A stretch of DNA of 64,000 bases. Origin: Alphaproteobacteria bacterium (GTDB taxonomy: Bacteria; Pseudomonadota; Alphaproteobacteria; Micropepsales; Micropepsaceae). Below the pieces are notes generated by a model. It was not told where the DNA came from and searched no databases. It worked only from the letters and a program-made list of their open reading frames with translations. The stretch is taken from NCBI GenBank assembly GCA_024236055.1, contig JACKLF010000001.1:62001-126000 (forward strand), given 5' to 3'. Positions 51,620-59,784 of the stretch are shown here, piece by piece (position 1 is the first letter of the stretch; the number at the start of each line of letters is the position of its first letter). Made by a program: the position numbers and the translations under genes.

Positions 51620-51713
51620 ACCGCCGCTTTCAAGCTGCGCGCCTCCCTGATGGGGGCAGTGTCGCACCATCTGGGCGCGCCGACCGACAGGCGCCGCCAA
51701 GCCGGGATTGCCG

Positions 51714-52190
51714 ATGAATATTTCTGATTTGCTCGCGCCTGAAGCCGTGGTTGCGGCGCTCAAGGCCCAGGGCAAGAAGCAGCTTTTGCAGGAACTTGCC
51801 GCGCGCACCCACAGCCTGACCGGGCTGCCCGAGCGGCGCGTGTTCGAAACCCTGGTGGAGCGCGAGCGGCTGGGAACGACCGGCGTGGGCTCCGGCATCG
51901 CCATCCCGCATGGCCGCATGGCCGAGGTGTCCACCATCACCGGCATTTTCGCGCGCCTGGATTCGCCCGTCGATTACGAGGCGGTGGACGGCCAGCCGGT
52001 CGACCTGGTCTTCATGCTGCTGGCGCCGGAAAATGCCGGGGCCGATCACCTGAAAGCCCTGGCCCGCGTCTCGCGCCTGCTGCGCGACCGCCAGGTCTGC
52101 GAGAAGCTGCGCGCCGCGGCCACGCCCGAGGCGCTGTACGCCATCCTGACCAGCAACAAAGACGGCGGCACCGGCATCCAGGCCGCTTAA
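51714..52190 (+). CDS. ptsN: Nitrogen-PTS EIIA protein (PtsN)
   Basis: A 158-aa EIIA-Ntr: NISDLLAPEAVVAALKAQGK at the N-terminus, the phospho-acceptor histidine in GIAIPHGRMAE, and DLVFMLLAPENAGADHLKAL. It links carbon/nitrogen status to potassium and other regulation through phosphorylation by EI-Ntr/NPr. I chose ATG 51714; TTG 51708 would add two residues. Promoter at 51591-51619. Confidence 0.93.
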   Translation: MNISDLLAPEAVVAALKAQGKKQLLQELAARTHSLTGLPERRVFETLVERERLGTTGVGSGIAIPHGRMAEVSTITGIFARLDSPVDYEAVDGQPVDLVFMLLAPENAGADHLKALARVSRLLRDRQVCEKLRAAATPEALYAILTSNKDGGTGIQAA

Positions 52191-52270
52191 GTCTTACCCC
52201 CTCCGGTCTTCGCAACTTTGCTTGACGCCGCGCGCTCTGGCGCGCCGCGCCTGCGCGTTGCTACGACCAC

Positions 52271-52304
52271 CTCCCCCTTTATGCGCTGCGCGCAATAGGG
52301 GGAG
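52271..52304. repeat. Hairpin-forming inverted repeat after ptsN (REP-like)
   Basis: CTCCCCCT (52271-52278) and AGGGGGAG (52297-52304) are perfectly complementary, with an 18-nt loop that itself contains GCGCTGCGCGC. It occupies the 225-nt intergenic region between ptsN and the convergent cyclophilin gene. It may end transcription or be one copy of a dispersed palindromic repeat. The rest of the gap shows no gene. Confidence 0.6.
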
Positions 52305-52415
52305 GGAGCCGCAGAGCGATGCTGATCCTTGCTTCTGCCCAGCCCGCAAAATTGCACGCGCTAGTCGCTCGGTGCTCCTGCGCACCGCGAAAAATCCTTC
52401 GCGCTAGCGCGATCG

Positions 52416-53177
52416 CTATTTCAGGACAACGACTTTCTTGATCACCACCGGGGTCAGCGGCCACTGGCCGGGCATCGGGCCGCCATCGCCGGTTGGCGTG
52501 TTGCCGATCGCTTCCACCACGTCCATGCCGTCGATCACCGCGCCGAACACCGCATAGCCTGTGGTGTTGCCGGTGTCGTCGGCGCTGTGGTCCAGCCCCA
52601 GATTGTCGGACAGGTTGATGAAGAACTCCGCCTTGGCGCTGTCGGGTGCTTCCTCGCGCCCCAGGGCCAGAGTGCCGCGCAGGTTGTGCAGGCCGTTATC
52701 GGCTTCCAGCGGCACGGGGCCCTTGTGCACCTGGCGGCCCTGCATCTTGGCGGTCCAGCTTCCCATCTGGATCACAAAGCCCTTGGCGACGCGGTAAAAG
52801 CATGTGCCGTCATAATGCTTTTCGCGCACATAGCGCATGACATTGGCCACGCTCTTGGGCGCGCGCACCTCGTCGAGCTGCACGGTGATGTCGCCCATCG
52901 AGGTGGAAATCAGAATCTTGGGCCCGGTCATGGGCGGGTTGGTGGGCTTGGGCGGCTCTGGCGCGGGCGGCAATGCCTCGCCCGCGCCCATCAGCGGCGG
53001 CTCGCCGGCCTGACTGGCGCCCGAGGCGGGCAGGCTTTCGCCGGCGCCCAGCAGCGGCACGTCGTTGTTCTGCTGGCTGGTCGTGGCAGCGGTCTGACCG
53101 CCAGCCGCATCCTGGGCGAGCGCTGGCGCGGCAAGGGCAATCACAAAGGCGGCGGCAAGAGCAAGGCGCATGGACAT
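52416..53177 (-). CDS. Secreted cyclophilin-type peptidyl-prolyl isomerase
   Basis: A 253-aa protein with a signal peptide (LALAAAFVIALAAPALAQ), a low-complexity linker containing a near-repeat (VPLLGAGESLP and PPLMGAGEALPP), and a cyclophilin domain: ILISTSMGDITVQLDE, HYDGTCFYRVAKGFVIQMG, LALGREEAPDSAKAEFFINL. The isomerase would assist periplasmic folding. Start is ATG 53177 or ATG 53171; neither has a strong ribosome site. A terminator at 53236-53262 separates it from the Hsp20 operon upstream. Confidence 0.88.
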   Translation of the reverse strand: MSMRLALAAAFVIALAAPALAQDAAGGQTAATTSQQNNDVPLLGAGESLPASGASQAGEPPLMGAGEALPPAPEPPKPTNPPMTGPKILISTSMGDITVQLDEVRAPKSVANVMRYVREKHYDGTCFYRVAKGFVIQMGSWTAKMQGRQVHKGPVPLEADNGLHNLRGTLALGREEAPDSAKAEFFINLSDNLGLDHSADDTGNTTGYAVFGAVIDGMDVVEAIGNTPTGDGGPMPGQWPLTPVVIKKVVVLK

Positions 53178-53235
53178 ATCCGTTAGGGCAGCAGGCCGCA
53201 CCATAGCGCCCAACCAGCGGATATTTCCAAACGAA

Positions 53236-53262
53236 AAGGCCGGAAGCATCGCTTCCGGCCTT
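53236..53262 (-). terminator. Intrinsic terminator of the hsp20-DUF1150 operon
   Basis: A 12-bp perfect stem AAGGCCGGAAGC (53236-53247), 3-nt loop, GCTTCCGGCCTT (53251-53262). Read on the minus strand, the stem is followed by TTTTCGTTT, a classic rho-independent signal 25 nt after the DUF1150 stop. Confidence 0.85.
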
Positions 53263-53286
53263 CCGCAATTCACAAGTGGTGCCGGA

Positions 53287-53538
53287 TCAGTGCAGGCTGA
53301 CCGGGGTCAGCTCGTTCTGCACCGCCGCGCCATAGGCGCTTTCATAGCCATCGGTGAAGCCCAGCACGCTGCCATCTTCGGCATGCAGGACATAGAGCAT
53401 CGTGCCGTCCGGCAGGTCGATATTGGCGGGGATCAGGCCAAGGCGGTGGGCCTCGGCTGTGCCGGTCGGCTTGATATAGGTCAGCCGCGGCCCGGTCTGC
53501 TGTTCGTCCCTCTCGTCGATCTCGAATCTGTCGGTCAT
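53287..53538 (-). CDS. DUF1150-family protein
   Basis: An 83-aa protein with the DUF1150 core NIDLPDGTMLYVLHAEDGSV followed by LGFTDGYESAYGAAVQNELT. The family is confined mainly to alphaproteobacteria and is often encoded right after a small heat-shock protein, as here (overlap of 4 nt with the hsp20 stop). Function unknown; co-transcription suggests a stress role. Confidence 0.85.
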   Translation of the reverse strand: MTDRFEIDERDEQQTGPRLTYIKPTGTAEAHRLGLIPANIDLPDGTMLYVLHAEDGSVLGFTDGYESAYGAAVQNELTPVSLH

Positions 53539-53951
53539 GACGCTACTCCAGTGCTGATTTTAACGACCCTCACTTCCGGCCGGGCTTTGGGCCGGGCCAA
53601 ATCAATCTTCAGCAATCCATTTTCCAACGCCGCACCGACGGTTTCGATGCCATCGGCCAGCACAAAGTTCCGCACGAACTGCCGCGCGGCGATGCCGCGA
53701 TGCAGGAATGTCTTCTCATTTACGTCGGTCTGGCGGCCGCGGATTACAAGCTGGCGGCCTTCTTCGGTCACGCTCAGTTCGTCGGGCGCAAAGCCGGCCA
53801 CCGCAAGGGTGATGCGGATTCCGCCGTTATCCAGGGTCTCGATGTTGTAGGGCGGATAGCCGTCAGAGGCGCCGCGGGCGCGCTCCAGAAGGGCTTCCAT
53901 GTCCTCAAAGCCCAGAAGCAGCGGGCTGCCGAAGGGCGTGTGTCTGTTCAT
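53535..53951 (-). CDS. Small heat-shock protein, Hsp20/alpha-crystallin family
   Basis: A 138-aa sHSP (IbpA-like). The start is MNRHTPFGSPLLLGFEDMEA, the crystallin domain runs from YNIETLDNGGIRITLAVAGF to LENGLLKIDLARPKA, including RGIAARQFVRNFVLADGI. It binds unfolded proteins as oligomers. Start ATG 53951, with AAAGGAGG about 10 nt upstream. Divergent from pabB across a 156-nt gap. Confidence 0.92.
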   Translation of the reverse strand: MNRHTPFGSPLLLGFEDMEALLERARGASDGYPPYNIETLDNGGIRITLAVAGFAPDELSVTEEGRQLVIRGRQTDVNEKTFLHRGIAARQFVRNFVLADGIETVGAALENGLLKIDLARPKARPEVRVVKISTGVAS

Positions 53952-54107
53952 CTGTCCAGCCCTCCTTTGAGCGGCTGCCCCTCCAGGGGTATCGACCAAG
54001 GCCCTCTTGGCACCCGGTCTGACCTGATATGGTGCGCCTGCGTTCCCATTCAAGACGTGTGCCGGGGCATCAGGCACGCACAGGTTGTGGTTTCCGGCAG
54101 GTTGCAG

Positions 54108-55884
54108 ATGCAGGTCATTCTCGATTTCGGGCCCCGCCGGGTCTTCCGCAATCCGCTGGCGGTGATCGCGGCCGACCGGGCCGACCAGGTTCCCGCCGCG
54201 CTGCGGGCGCTGGAAGTCGCCCTGGCGGCGGGCCGCCATGTCGCCGGCTGGCTGGGGTATGAGCTGGGCTATGCGCTGGAAAAGCGTCTGCTGCGCCAGA
54301 TGCCGGAGGGGGCAGGACCGCTGCTGCGGCTGGGCGTGTTTGAAGGCCCCGAGGCGGCGGCTGACCCGGCCGGGGCAAGGGCCTGGTGTGGGCCGCTGAT
54401 GCCGCAATGGGATGCGGCGGCCTATGCGGCGCGCTTCGCCGCCGTGAAGGCCTATATCGCCACCGGCGACGTCTATCAGGCCAATCTCAGCTTTCGCGCG
54501 CGCTTCGGCTTTGTGGGCGATCCGCTGGCGCTCTACGAGCAGCTGCGGGCGCAAAGCGGGGCGGACCATTGCGGCTATGTCGATGACGGGACGCGGCAGG
54601 TCGTGTCGATCTCGCCCGAGCTTTTCTTTGCCGCTGGGCACGACGGGACGATGACGGTGCGGCCGATGAAAGGCACCGCGCCGCGCAGCGCGCAGGGCGT
54701 GAGCGATGAACTTGACGGGCGCGACCGCGCCCCGCCGGGAGTCCGGCGCCCCCGCGGAGGCGGCGCGCGCAGCGCGCTCGCCGTGAGCGATGAATTGGAA
54801 CGCGCGGCGCTCGCAGCGAGTGAAAAGAACCGGGCCGAAAACCTGATGATCGTGGACCTGATCCGCAACGATCTGGGGCGGATTGCGCAGACCGGCAGCG
54901 TGGCGGTGTCCGGCCTGTTCGCGGTGGAAAGCTATCCACCCACCGACGTGCTATGAGCCTGACTGTGACGGCGCAGCGGCGCGCGCCTGCGGTCCCGCCG
55001 ATGTCTTGCGCGCGCTGTTTCCCTGCGGCTCGGTGACCGGCGCGCCCAAGATCCGGGCGATGGAAGTGCTGCGCGCGCTGGAGGACAGCCCGCGCGGCGC
55101 CTATTGCGGGGCGGTCGGGCATTTCGCGCCGGACGGCAGCGCCCAGTTCAACGTCGCAATCCGTACACTGACTATTACCGGCGGCATGGGCGAACTGGGC
55201 GTCGGCGGCGGCGTGGTGCAGGATTCGCGCGCCGAAGACGAATATGCCGAATGCCTGCTCAAGGCGCGGTTTTTCGCGCACGCGCGCCGCCCGCTGTCGC
55301 TGATCGAGACGCTGCGGTGGGACGGCGCATTCGTGCGCCTGGAGGCGCACCTGGCGCGCATGGCGGCCAGTGCGGCGGTGTTCGGTTTTGGTTTTGACGG
55401 TGTGCGCGCCCGCGCCGCGCTGGAGGCCGCGGTGCAGGGCAGGGTGGGCCCGCTGCGCGTCCGGCTGACCTTGGATGAAGCCGGCAACCATGCCGCCGGC
55501 GCCCATGACCTGCCGCCCGATCCGCCGCACTGGACTTTTGCCGTCTCGCCGCGCCGCCTGTTCAGCGGCGATGCCTTGCTGCGCCACAAGACCGACTGGC
55601 GCGAGGCCTATGACGGCGCGGCCGAAGACCTGGGGGTGCAAGAGGCGGTGTTCTGCAACGAGCGGGGCGAGATCTGCGAGGGCGCGCGCAGCAACATCTT
55701 TGTCGAACGGGACGGGGTTCTGCTGACGCCGCCGCTGGCCTGCGGCCTGCTGCCGGGCGTGCTGCGCGCGCAGCTGATCGCCCAGGGACGTGCGCGCGAG
55801 GCGGTCCTGACGCCGGACGATCTGAACGGCACGGTCTGGTTCGGCAATTCCCTGCGCGGGCTGATAAAGGGCTGCGCTGCCTAG
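54108..55884 (+). pseudogene. pabB: Aminodeoxychorismate synthase I / aminodeoxychorismate lyase fusion (PabB-PabC), frameshifted
   Basis: First part (54108-54950): chorismate-binding enzyme of folate synthesis with DVYQANLSFRARFGF, PMKGTAPRSA, EKNRAENLMIVDLIRNDLGR. Second part (54990-55884): FPCGSVTGAPKIRAMEVLRA (end of PabB), GGGVVQDSRAEDEYAE, then a class IV aminotransferase-type PabC lyase (RWDGAFVRLEAHLARM, CNERGEICEGARSNIFVE). The frame changes twice: the family segment MSLTVTAQRRA lies in a third frame at 54953-54985 between the two. Total length is not divisible by 3. Motifs are intact on both sides, so this is an indel artefact or a recent lesion. An extra in-frame 28-codon insert is present at about 54695-54790. 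Confidence 0.82.
54685..54794 (+). repeat. Direct repeats flanking a palindromic insert inside pabB
   Basis: GCAGCGCGC (54685-54693) recurs at 54769-54777, and CGTGAGCGATGAA (54698-54710) recurs at 54782-54794, both with an 84-bp offset (28 codons). Between them is a GC-rich palindromic stretch including CGCCGG-gagt-CCGGCG. It adds an Arg/Gly/Ala-rich insert where PabB homologues are normally short (PKGTAPR to EKNRAEN). Confidence 0.65.
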
Positions 55885-56216
55885 GCCTTGGCGGCCAGCG
55901 CCGCCATCTGCGCCACGGTCTGGGGCAGGATCCAGCCCGCCACTTCGGTCATGCGCCCGGCGGCGATGTCGCCGCTCACCGCTGCCGCCAGTCCCGCTTC
56001 GCCGATATGGCTGCGCAGCTCGTCGGCCAGGGCGCGCGCTTCGGGCATGTCGGTCGCCTTTTGCCCCAGCAGGATCGCATCGTCGCGCGCATCCAACTGG
56101 TCCAGCAGGTCGTCATAGGGCGTGGGGGCATACCCGCCCAGCAGGCCGAGACGCCAGGCGCCCGCCGCCGCCAGCCCGGCCACCGCACCGCCCGCGATCA
56201 TCGTGCGCCGTTTCAT
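55881..56216 (-). CDS. Small Tat/Sec-exported protein paired with GMC oxidoreductase
   Basis: A 111-aa protein with a twin-arginine-like leader (MKRRTMIAGGAVAGLAAAGA) and a helical mature part (DDLLDQLDARDDAILLGQKA; EAGLAAAVSGDIAAGRMTEV). It overlaps the GMC oxidoreductase stop by 4 nt and so is coupled to it. By context it resembles the small exported subunits that accompany membrane GMC dehydrogenases, but no clear family signature is visible. It could escort the flavoprotein through the Tat system. Confidence 0.6.
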   Translation of the reverse strand: MKRRTMIAGGAVAGLAAAGAWRLGLLGGYAPTPYDDLLDQLDARDDAILLGQKATDMPEARALADELRSHIGEAGLAAAVSGDIAAGRMTEVAGWILPQTVAQMAALAAKA

Positions 56217-57712
56217 GCCATCACCGCCTTGATGTGATCGGCCAGCCGCAGGGTCAGGGCGATCAGGTTCATGGTGGGGTTGGACGCGCCATAGCTGGGA
56301 AAGACGCTGGAGCCGGCGACATAGAGGTTGGGCAGGCCGTGCACCCTGGAATTGGAATCGACCACGCCGCGGCGCGGATCGTCATGCATGCGGGTGGTGC
56401 CCAGATGGTGATGGCCCCAGTCCATGTTCTTCATCCACTCCTCGCGGGTGGTGCAGTTGATCCGCAGCATGCCGGACTTGGAGGCCAGAAGCTGGCGGCC
56501 CAGTTCCTCCAGCGTGCGCCGGTAGCGGGCGAAATCCTCGTCCGAGATGGTGTTGACCATCTTCAGCCGCGCCAGGCCCAGCGCGTCTTTCTCCGGCGTC
56601 AGGGTCACGCGGCGGTCGGGATCGGGGATCAGCTCCAGCCCGCAGCCCAGCGAGTAGGCGCGCGCCGATCCGGCATCGACGCCCAGCGCCGCGGCGGTGG
56701 TGGCCACCGCAGCCTTGCCGACATCGTCCAGGTCGACCGGCTGTTCCACCGTGGTCAGCGAGCCGCCGATGCGCGCGATCCCGCGATAATCGTCGGTGGG
56801 GGCGAAGGCCGCTTTCAGGCGGGCGCCGTGGCCCATGTCCATCCGGTCGCTGTAATAGGAGGCCAGCTTGCCGCCGAACACCACCATGGTCGCCACGTCG
56901 CGCGGAATGGGATTGTCGGCGAAATAGCGGCCCACCAGGTCGGCGCCATTGCCGATACCGGTCTGCATCACATCGTTGGAGACCAGAAGCAGGCGGGCAT
57001 TCTCGATCCCGCCGCAGGCCAGCACCGTGTAGCGCGGCTTCACGGTGAAGGATTTTCCGTTCAGCGTCGCCACGTCCAGATGGTCGACCGACGCGCCGTT
57101 GGCCGCCAGCCGGATGCCGGTGACATTGGCGTTCAGCCACACGGTGAGGTTGGCCTGCCCCCGCAGATCATCGGCATAGCGGTGGCCGAACTGGGTGGGC
57201 AGCACGTCGTCCTGCATCTTCGAGAACTGGAACCAGGTGGTGTAGATGCCGCCCTTGCCCAGCGGCAGCATGGGCGCGTGGCTGGATGCCAGCGCGTCGC
57301 CGCCGCGGTCATAGGCCCAGGCGCCCGCCTCGACCAGCGACTGGGCGCGGGGAAAATAGGGCTCCAGCGTTTCGCGCCCAAAGGGCCAGCCGGAGCTGGG
57401 CACCCAGTCGCGAATCATGAAATCGCTGGCGTCCATCGGGCGGCACCAGCCGCCCCAATGGTTGGTGCCGCCGCCCAGATAGCGCAGGCGATCGGCATCC
57501 AGCGGCTCGTAGCCGGTCTCTTGCCCCGCATACATCTTCTGCACGGCGGGATCGAAGTTCATGCCGCCCGATTCCAGCAGCAGCACCTTGAATTGCGTGT
57601 CGGCCAGCGCCATGGCCAGCGCGATGCCGGCGGGGCCGCCCCCGATGATCGCCAGGTCGGGGCTCTGGCTGGTTCCGGTTTCGATGGTGCGGGCGTCGAT
57701 GAAAGCGCTCAA
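56213..57712 (-). CDS. GMC-family FAD oxidoreductase
   Basis: A 499-aa flavoprotein: FAD-binding LAIIGGGPAGIALAMALADT, LRYLGGGTNHWGGWCRPMDA, the AGGIENARLLL-type motif (CGGIENARLLLVSND), and the C-terminal GMC motif DWGHHHLGTTRMHDDPRRGV plus VFPSYGASNPTMNLIALTLR. It oxidises an alcohol or sugar; the substrate is unknown. The following small exported protein suggests a periplasmic or membrane-bound dehydrogenase, although the protein itself shows no leader. Confidence 0.9.
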   Translation of the reverse strand: MSAFIDARTIETGTSQSPDLAIIGGGPAGIALAMALADTQFKVLLLESGGMNFDPAVQKMYAGQETGYEPLDADRLRYLGGGTNHWGGWCRPMDASDFMIRDWVPSSGWPFGRETLEPYFPRAQSLVEAGAWAYDRGGDALASSHAPMLPLGKGGIYTTWFQFSKMQDDVLPTQFGHRYADDLRGQANLTVWLNANVTGIRLAANGASVDHLDVATLNGKSFTVKPRYTVLACGGIENARLLLVSNDVMQTGIGNGADLVGRYFADNPIPRDVATMVVFGGKLASYYSDRMDMGHGARLKAAFAPTDDYRGIARIGGSLTTVEQPVDLDDVGKAAVATTAAALGVDAGSARAYSLGCGLELIPDPDRRVTLTPEKDALGLARLKMVNTISDEDFARYRRTLEELGRQLLASKSGMLRINCTTREEWMKNMDWGHHHLGTTRMHDDPRRGVVDSNSRVHGLPNLYVAGSSVFPSYGASNPTMNLIALTLRLADHIKAVMA

Positions 57713-57825
57713 GTCCCGTTCCCTGTTGAATCGTCGTGGCGAGCCTGTATCCGTCTTTGCCCAACCGGGCGCGAACCGCGTTTCTTCAGGCCCTTAACTG
57801 CCTTTGGGGGCAAGTTTATGCGGGT

Positions 57826-58525
57826 TCAGATATCGTCCATGTGGCCGGCATTGAAGCCGCCGTCCACCGCAATGGCCTGTCCGGGTGATCCAGCTTGCCT
57901 GGTCGGACAGCAGGAACACGCCATGGGCGACAGTCTCCGGCTCGCCCACGGCCCAGGGGGATGCAACGCCGCTGTCAGCTTGGCGCGGCGTTCCGGCGAG
58001 ATTGTGGGCCAGTAGCGGTGCTGGACGAAGCCGGGCACAGGCAGTTCACCCGCACCTGTCCTGCATAGTCCAGCGCCATGTTGCGGGTCATGAGGATTGT
58101 GATGGCGCCCGGAGGCGCCAGAGGCGCGGTTGCGCGTGCCGGTGGTCGCCACGCCTGAGGACAGGTGCATTCACCGATCTCGGGCCATAGGCGCGCATCA
58201 GGGCAGGGCATTTCATGGGCTGCCAGGAAGGCGCCGCGCACATTGACCGCCATCACCGCGTCAATCGGCCATCTCGGTCTCGTCGACTCCTGGCGCGGCG
58301 CGCGCGATGCCGGCGCTGGTCACCAGCCCGTCGACGCGGGCCCAGATTATGATGGCGCGGGCGACCTGTTCTCGTCCGACACGTCGCAAACGCGCGCATT
58401 GTCGAAGGGGTTAGCCGCGGTCCAGCGCGACGGATGGCCGCGCCTTTCGTCCTGGGCGGCCTGGGCAATAGCCAGCCCGCAGACCGGATGCGCTGGTTAC
58501 AACGATGGTCTTGTTTGAATCGCAT
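57826..58525 (-). pseudogene. Short-chain dehydrogenase gene with many frameshifts (SDR 1)
   Basis: Start ATG 58525 and stop at 57826 give a normal SDR length (700 nt), but the protein can only be read by switching frame about six times. Recognisable pieces in order: MRFK and a TxASGLG-like segment, VDGLVTSAGIARAAPGVDE, VMAVNVRGAFLAAHEMP, MTRNMALDYAGQVRVN, then VFLLSDQASW and GQAIAVDGGFNAGHMDDI. Motif quality is high and damage is almost only indels. Neighbouring genes on both sides are intact. Confidence 0.75.
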
Positions 58526-58578
58526 GCCCTGTCTTTAGACGGGGTACGGCGAAGTTCGTTCCAGGCCGGAGGAGGAAA

Positions 58579-59323
58579 CTAGACCACCTGATACCGTAAT
58601 CTTTCGCCGGTCAGCCAGCTCGAATTATTGGCGGCCAGAAAGACCGCCACGCCGGCGATGTCCTGCGGCTGGCCGATGCGGTCGCAGGCGGCGCGAGGCT
58701 TCCGCATGCTTCTGGAAATCGCTGCCGATGAAGCTGGCGGCATGGGTGCCTTCGTTTCACCATGCCCGGATTGATGGCGTTGACGCGGATCTTGCGCGGG
58801 CCCAGTTCGGCGGCCAGCGACTGGGTCAACGCGTCGACCGCGCCCTTGGTGCCTGAACAGACCGCCAGGTCAGCGCCTTTGCGGCTGACGATCGAGGAGA
58901 TATTGATCACGCTGCCGCCTTCGTCCCCTGAACAGGGAAGCGCTCGCGGGGTTGCCTGATGGTTTCCCCAGACGTTGATGCCGAACTGGCGCTGGTAATC
59001 ATTCCTCGGTCACCTGGTCAGAGCGGCGGGGCCGTAGACGCCGGCATTGTTCACCAGCACACCGAGTTTGCTATAGCCTTCTTCGCCCGGCGAAGAGGCG
59101 CTTCACATCTGTCTCGTTTGCGACATTGCCCTGCACCGTGATCGCCTTGCCGCCAGCCTCCACGATCGCCGCTGCGGTCTTCTGCGCGCCCGCCTCGTCG
59201 CCGGCATATTGGATCACGCTGGCGCCTTTGTGCCGGGAATGCCTTTTGCGATGCCCGCCCCTGATGCCCTTGAGTGCCGGTGACCACCGCGACCTTGCCG
59301 TTCAGTTTGCCGTTGCTGCTCAT
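58579..59323 (-). pseudogene. Short-chain dehydrogenase gene with many frameshifts (SDR 2)
   Basis: From ATG 59323: MSSNGKLNGKVAVVTG, then pieces in alternate frames: EAGGKAITVQGNVANETDVK, YSKLGVLVNNAGVYG, QFGINVWGN, SVINISSIVSRKGADLAVCS, GTKGAVDALTQSLAAELGPR followed by KIRVNAINPGMV, GQPQDIAGVAVFLAANNSSW, LTGERLRYQVV and a stop at 58579. At least five frame changes. In addition the catalytic Tyr of Y-x3-K reads Cys (GTC TGT TCA where TAT/TAC is expected). It lies 85 nt downstream of an intact ArsR gene with an operator between, a common ArsR-SDR pairing. Confidence 0.75.
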
Positions 59324-59336
59324 GACGAGCTCCCTT

Positions 59337-59370
59337 GTTGGTTCGACAGTTAGATGATTGTCGAATCAAC
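59337..59370. promoter_or_regulatory. 12-bp-arm inverted repeat, probable ArsR operator upstream of SDR 2
   Basis: GTTGGTTCGACA (59337-59348), 10-nt spacer, TGTCGAATCAAC (59359-59370): 11 of 12 positions complementary. It lies 14 nt upstream of the SDR 2 start on the minus strand and just after the ArsR stop. The long imperfect palindrome without a T-run fits a repressor operator better than a terminator. Confidence 0.7.
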
Positions 59371-59408
59371 AGCTTCAAGGGGCGCGGCAGCTTTTTTTGA
59401 AGATGCGG

Positions 59409-59696
59409 CTAAATCTTTGAAAGGCTTGCCAGATAGGCGTCCAGCACCGGCCGGTTCAGCGACAGATGCATGAATTTGCCTTCCATGCGGGTCTCCACCA
59501 GGCCGGCATTTTCCAGTTCCTTGATGTGATGGGAAAGGGTGGCCGGGGTGATGTCCTGGGTTTCGCGCAGGGCGGCACAGGATGCGGCGCTGCCATTGCA
59601 GGACCCGATCTGGCGCAGAATCTCGACCCGGCGCGGCTCGGCCAGGGCCTTGGCGATAAGTTCCGTCTGCCGGCTGGTGAGCTTGGGGGCTGCCAT
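59409..59696 (-). CDS. ArsR-family transcriptional regulator
   Basis: A 95-aa winged-helix protein: AKALAEPRRVEILRQIGS at the N-terminus and a recognition helix region ITPATLSHHIKELENAGLVE, then KFMHLSLNRPVLDAYLASL. It has two cysteines (GSCNGSAASCAAL) but not in SqrR/BigR positions, so it is not a persulfide sensor of the type at 22 and 28 kb. Start ATG 59696. It lies upstream of SDR 2 on the same strand with a palindrome between and probably controls it. Confidence 0.85.
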   Translation of the reverse strand: MAAPKLTSRQTELIAKALAEPRRVEILRQIGSCNGSAASCAALRETQDITPATLSHHIKELENAGLVETRMEGKFMHLSLNRPVLDAYLASLSKI

Positions 59697-59784
59697 GCCG
59701 GGAAAATGGCGTGGCCGGGCAGGGGATACAAGGGCGATGCGGCCCGAAGGTTTTCGTTTCGCCGTCTTTTGATAGGGTGGGCGG

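Noticed and set aside
51650..51727. A 25-codon ORF (MGAVSHHLGAPTDRRR...) overlapping the ptsN start
   Set aside because: No ribosome site and no known family; likely chance in the ptsN leader.
59409..59696. ArsR protein at 59.4 kb as a third persulfide sensor
   Set aside because: Its cysteines (GSCNGSAASC) are not at the two positions shared by the regulators at 22.0 and 27.9 kb.
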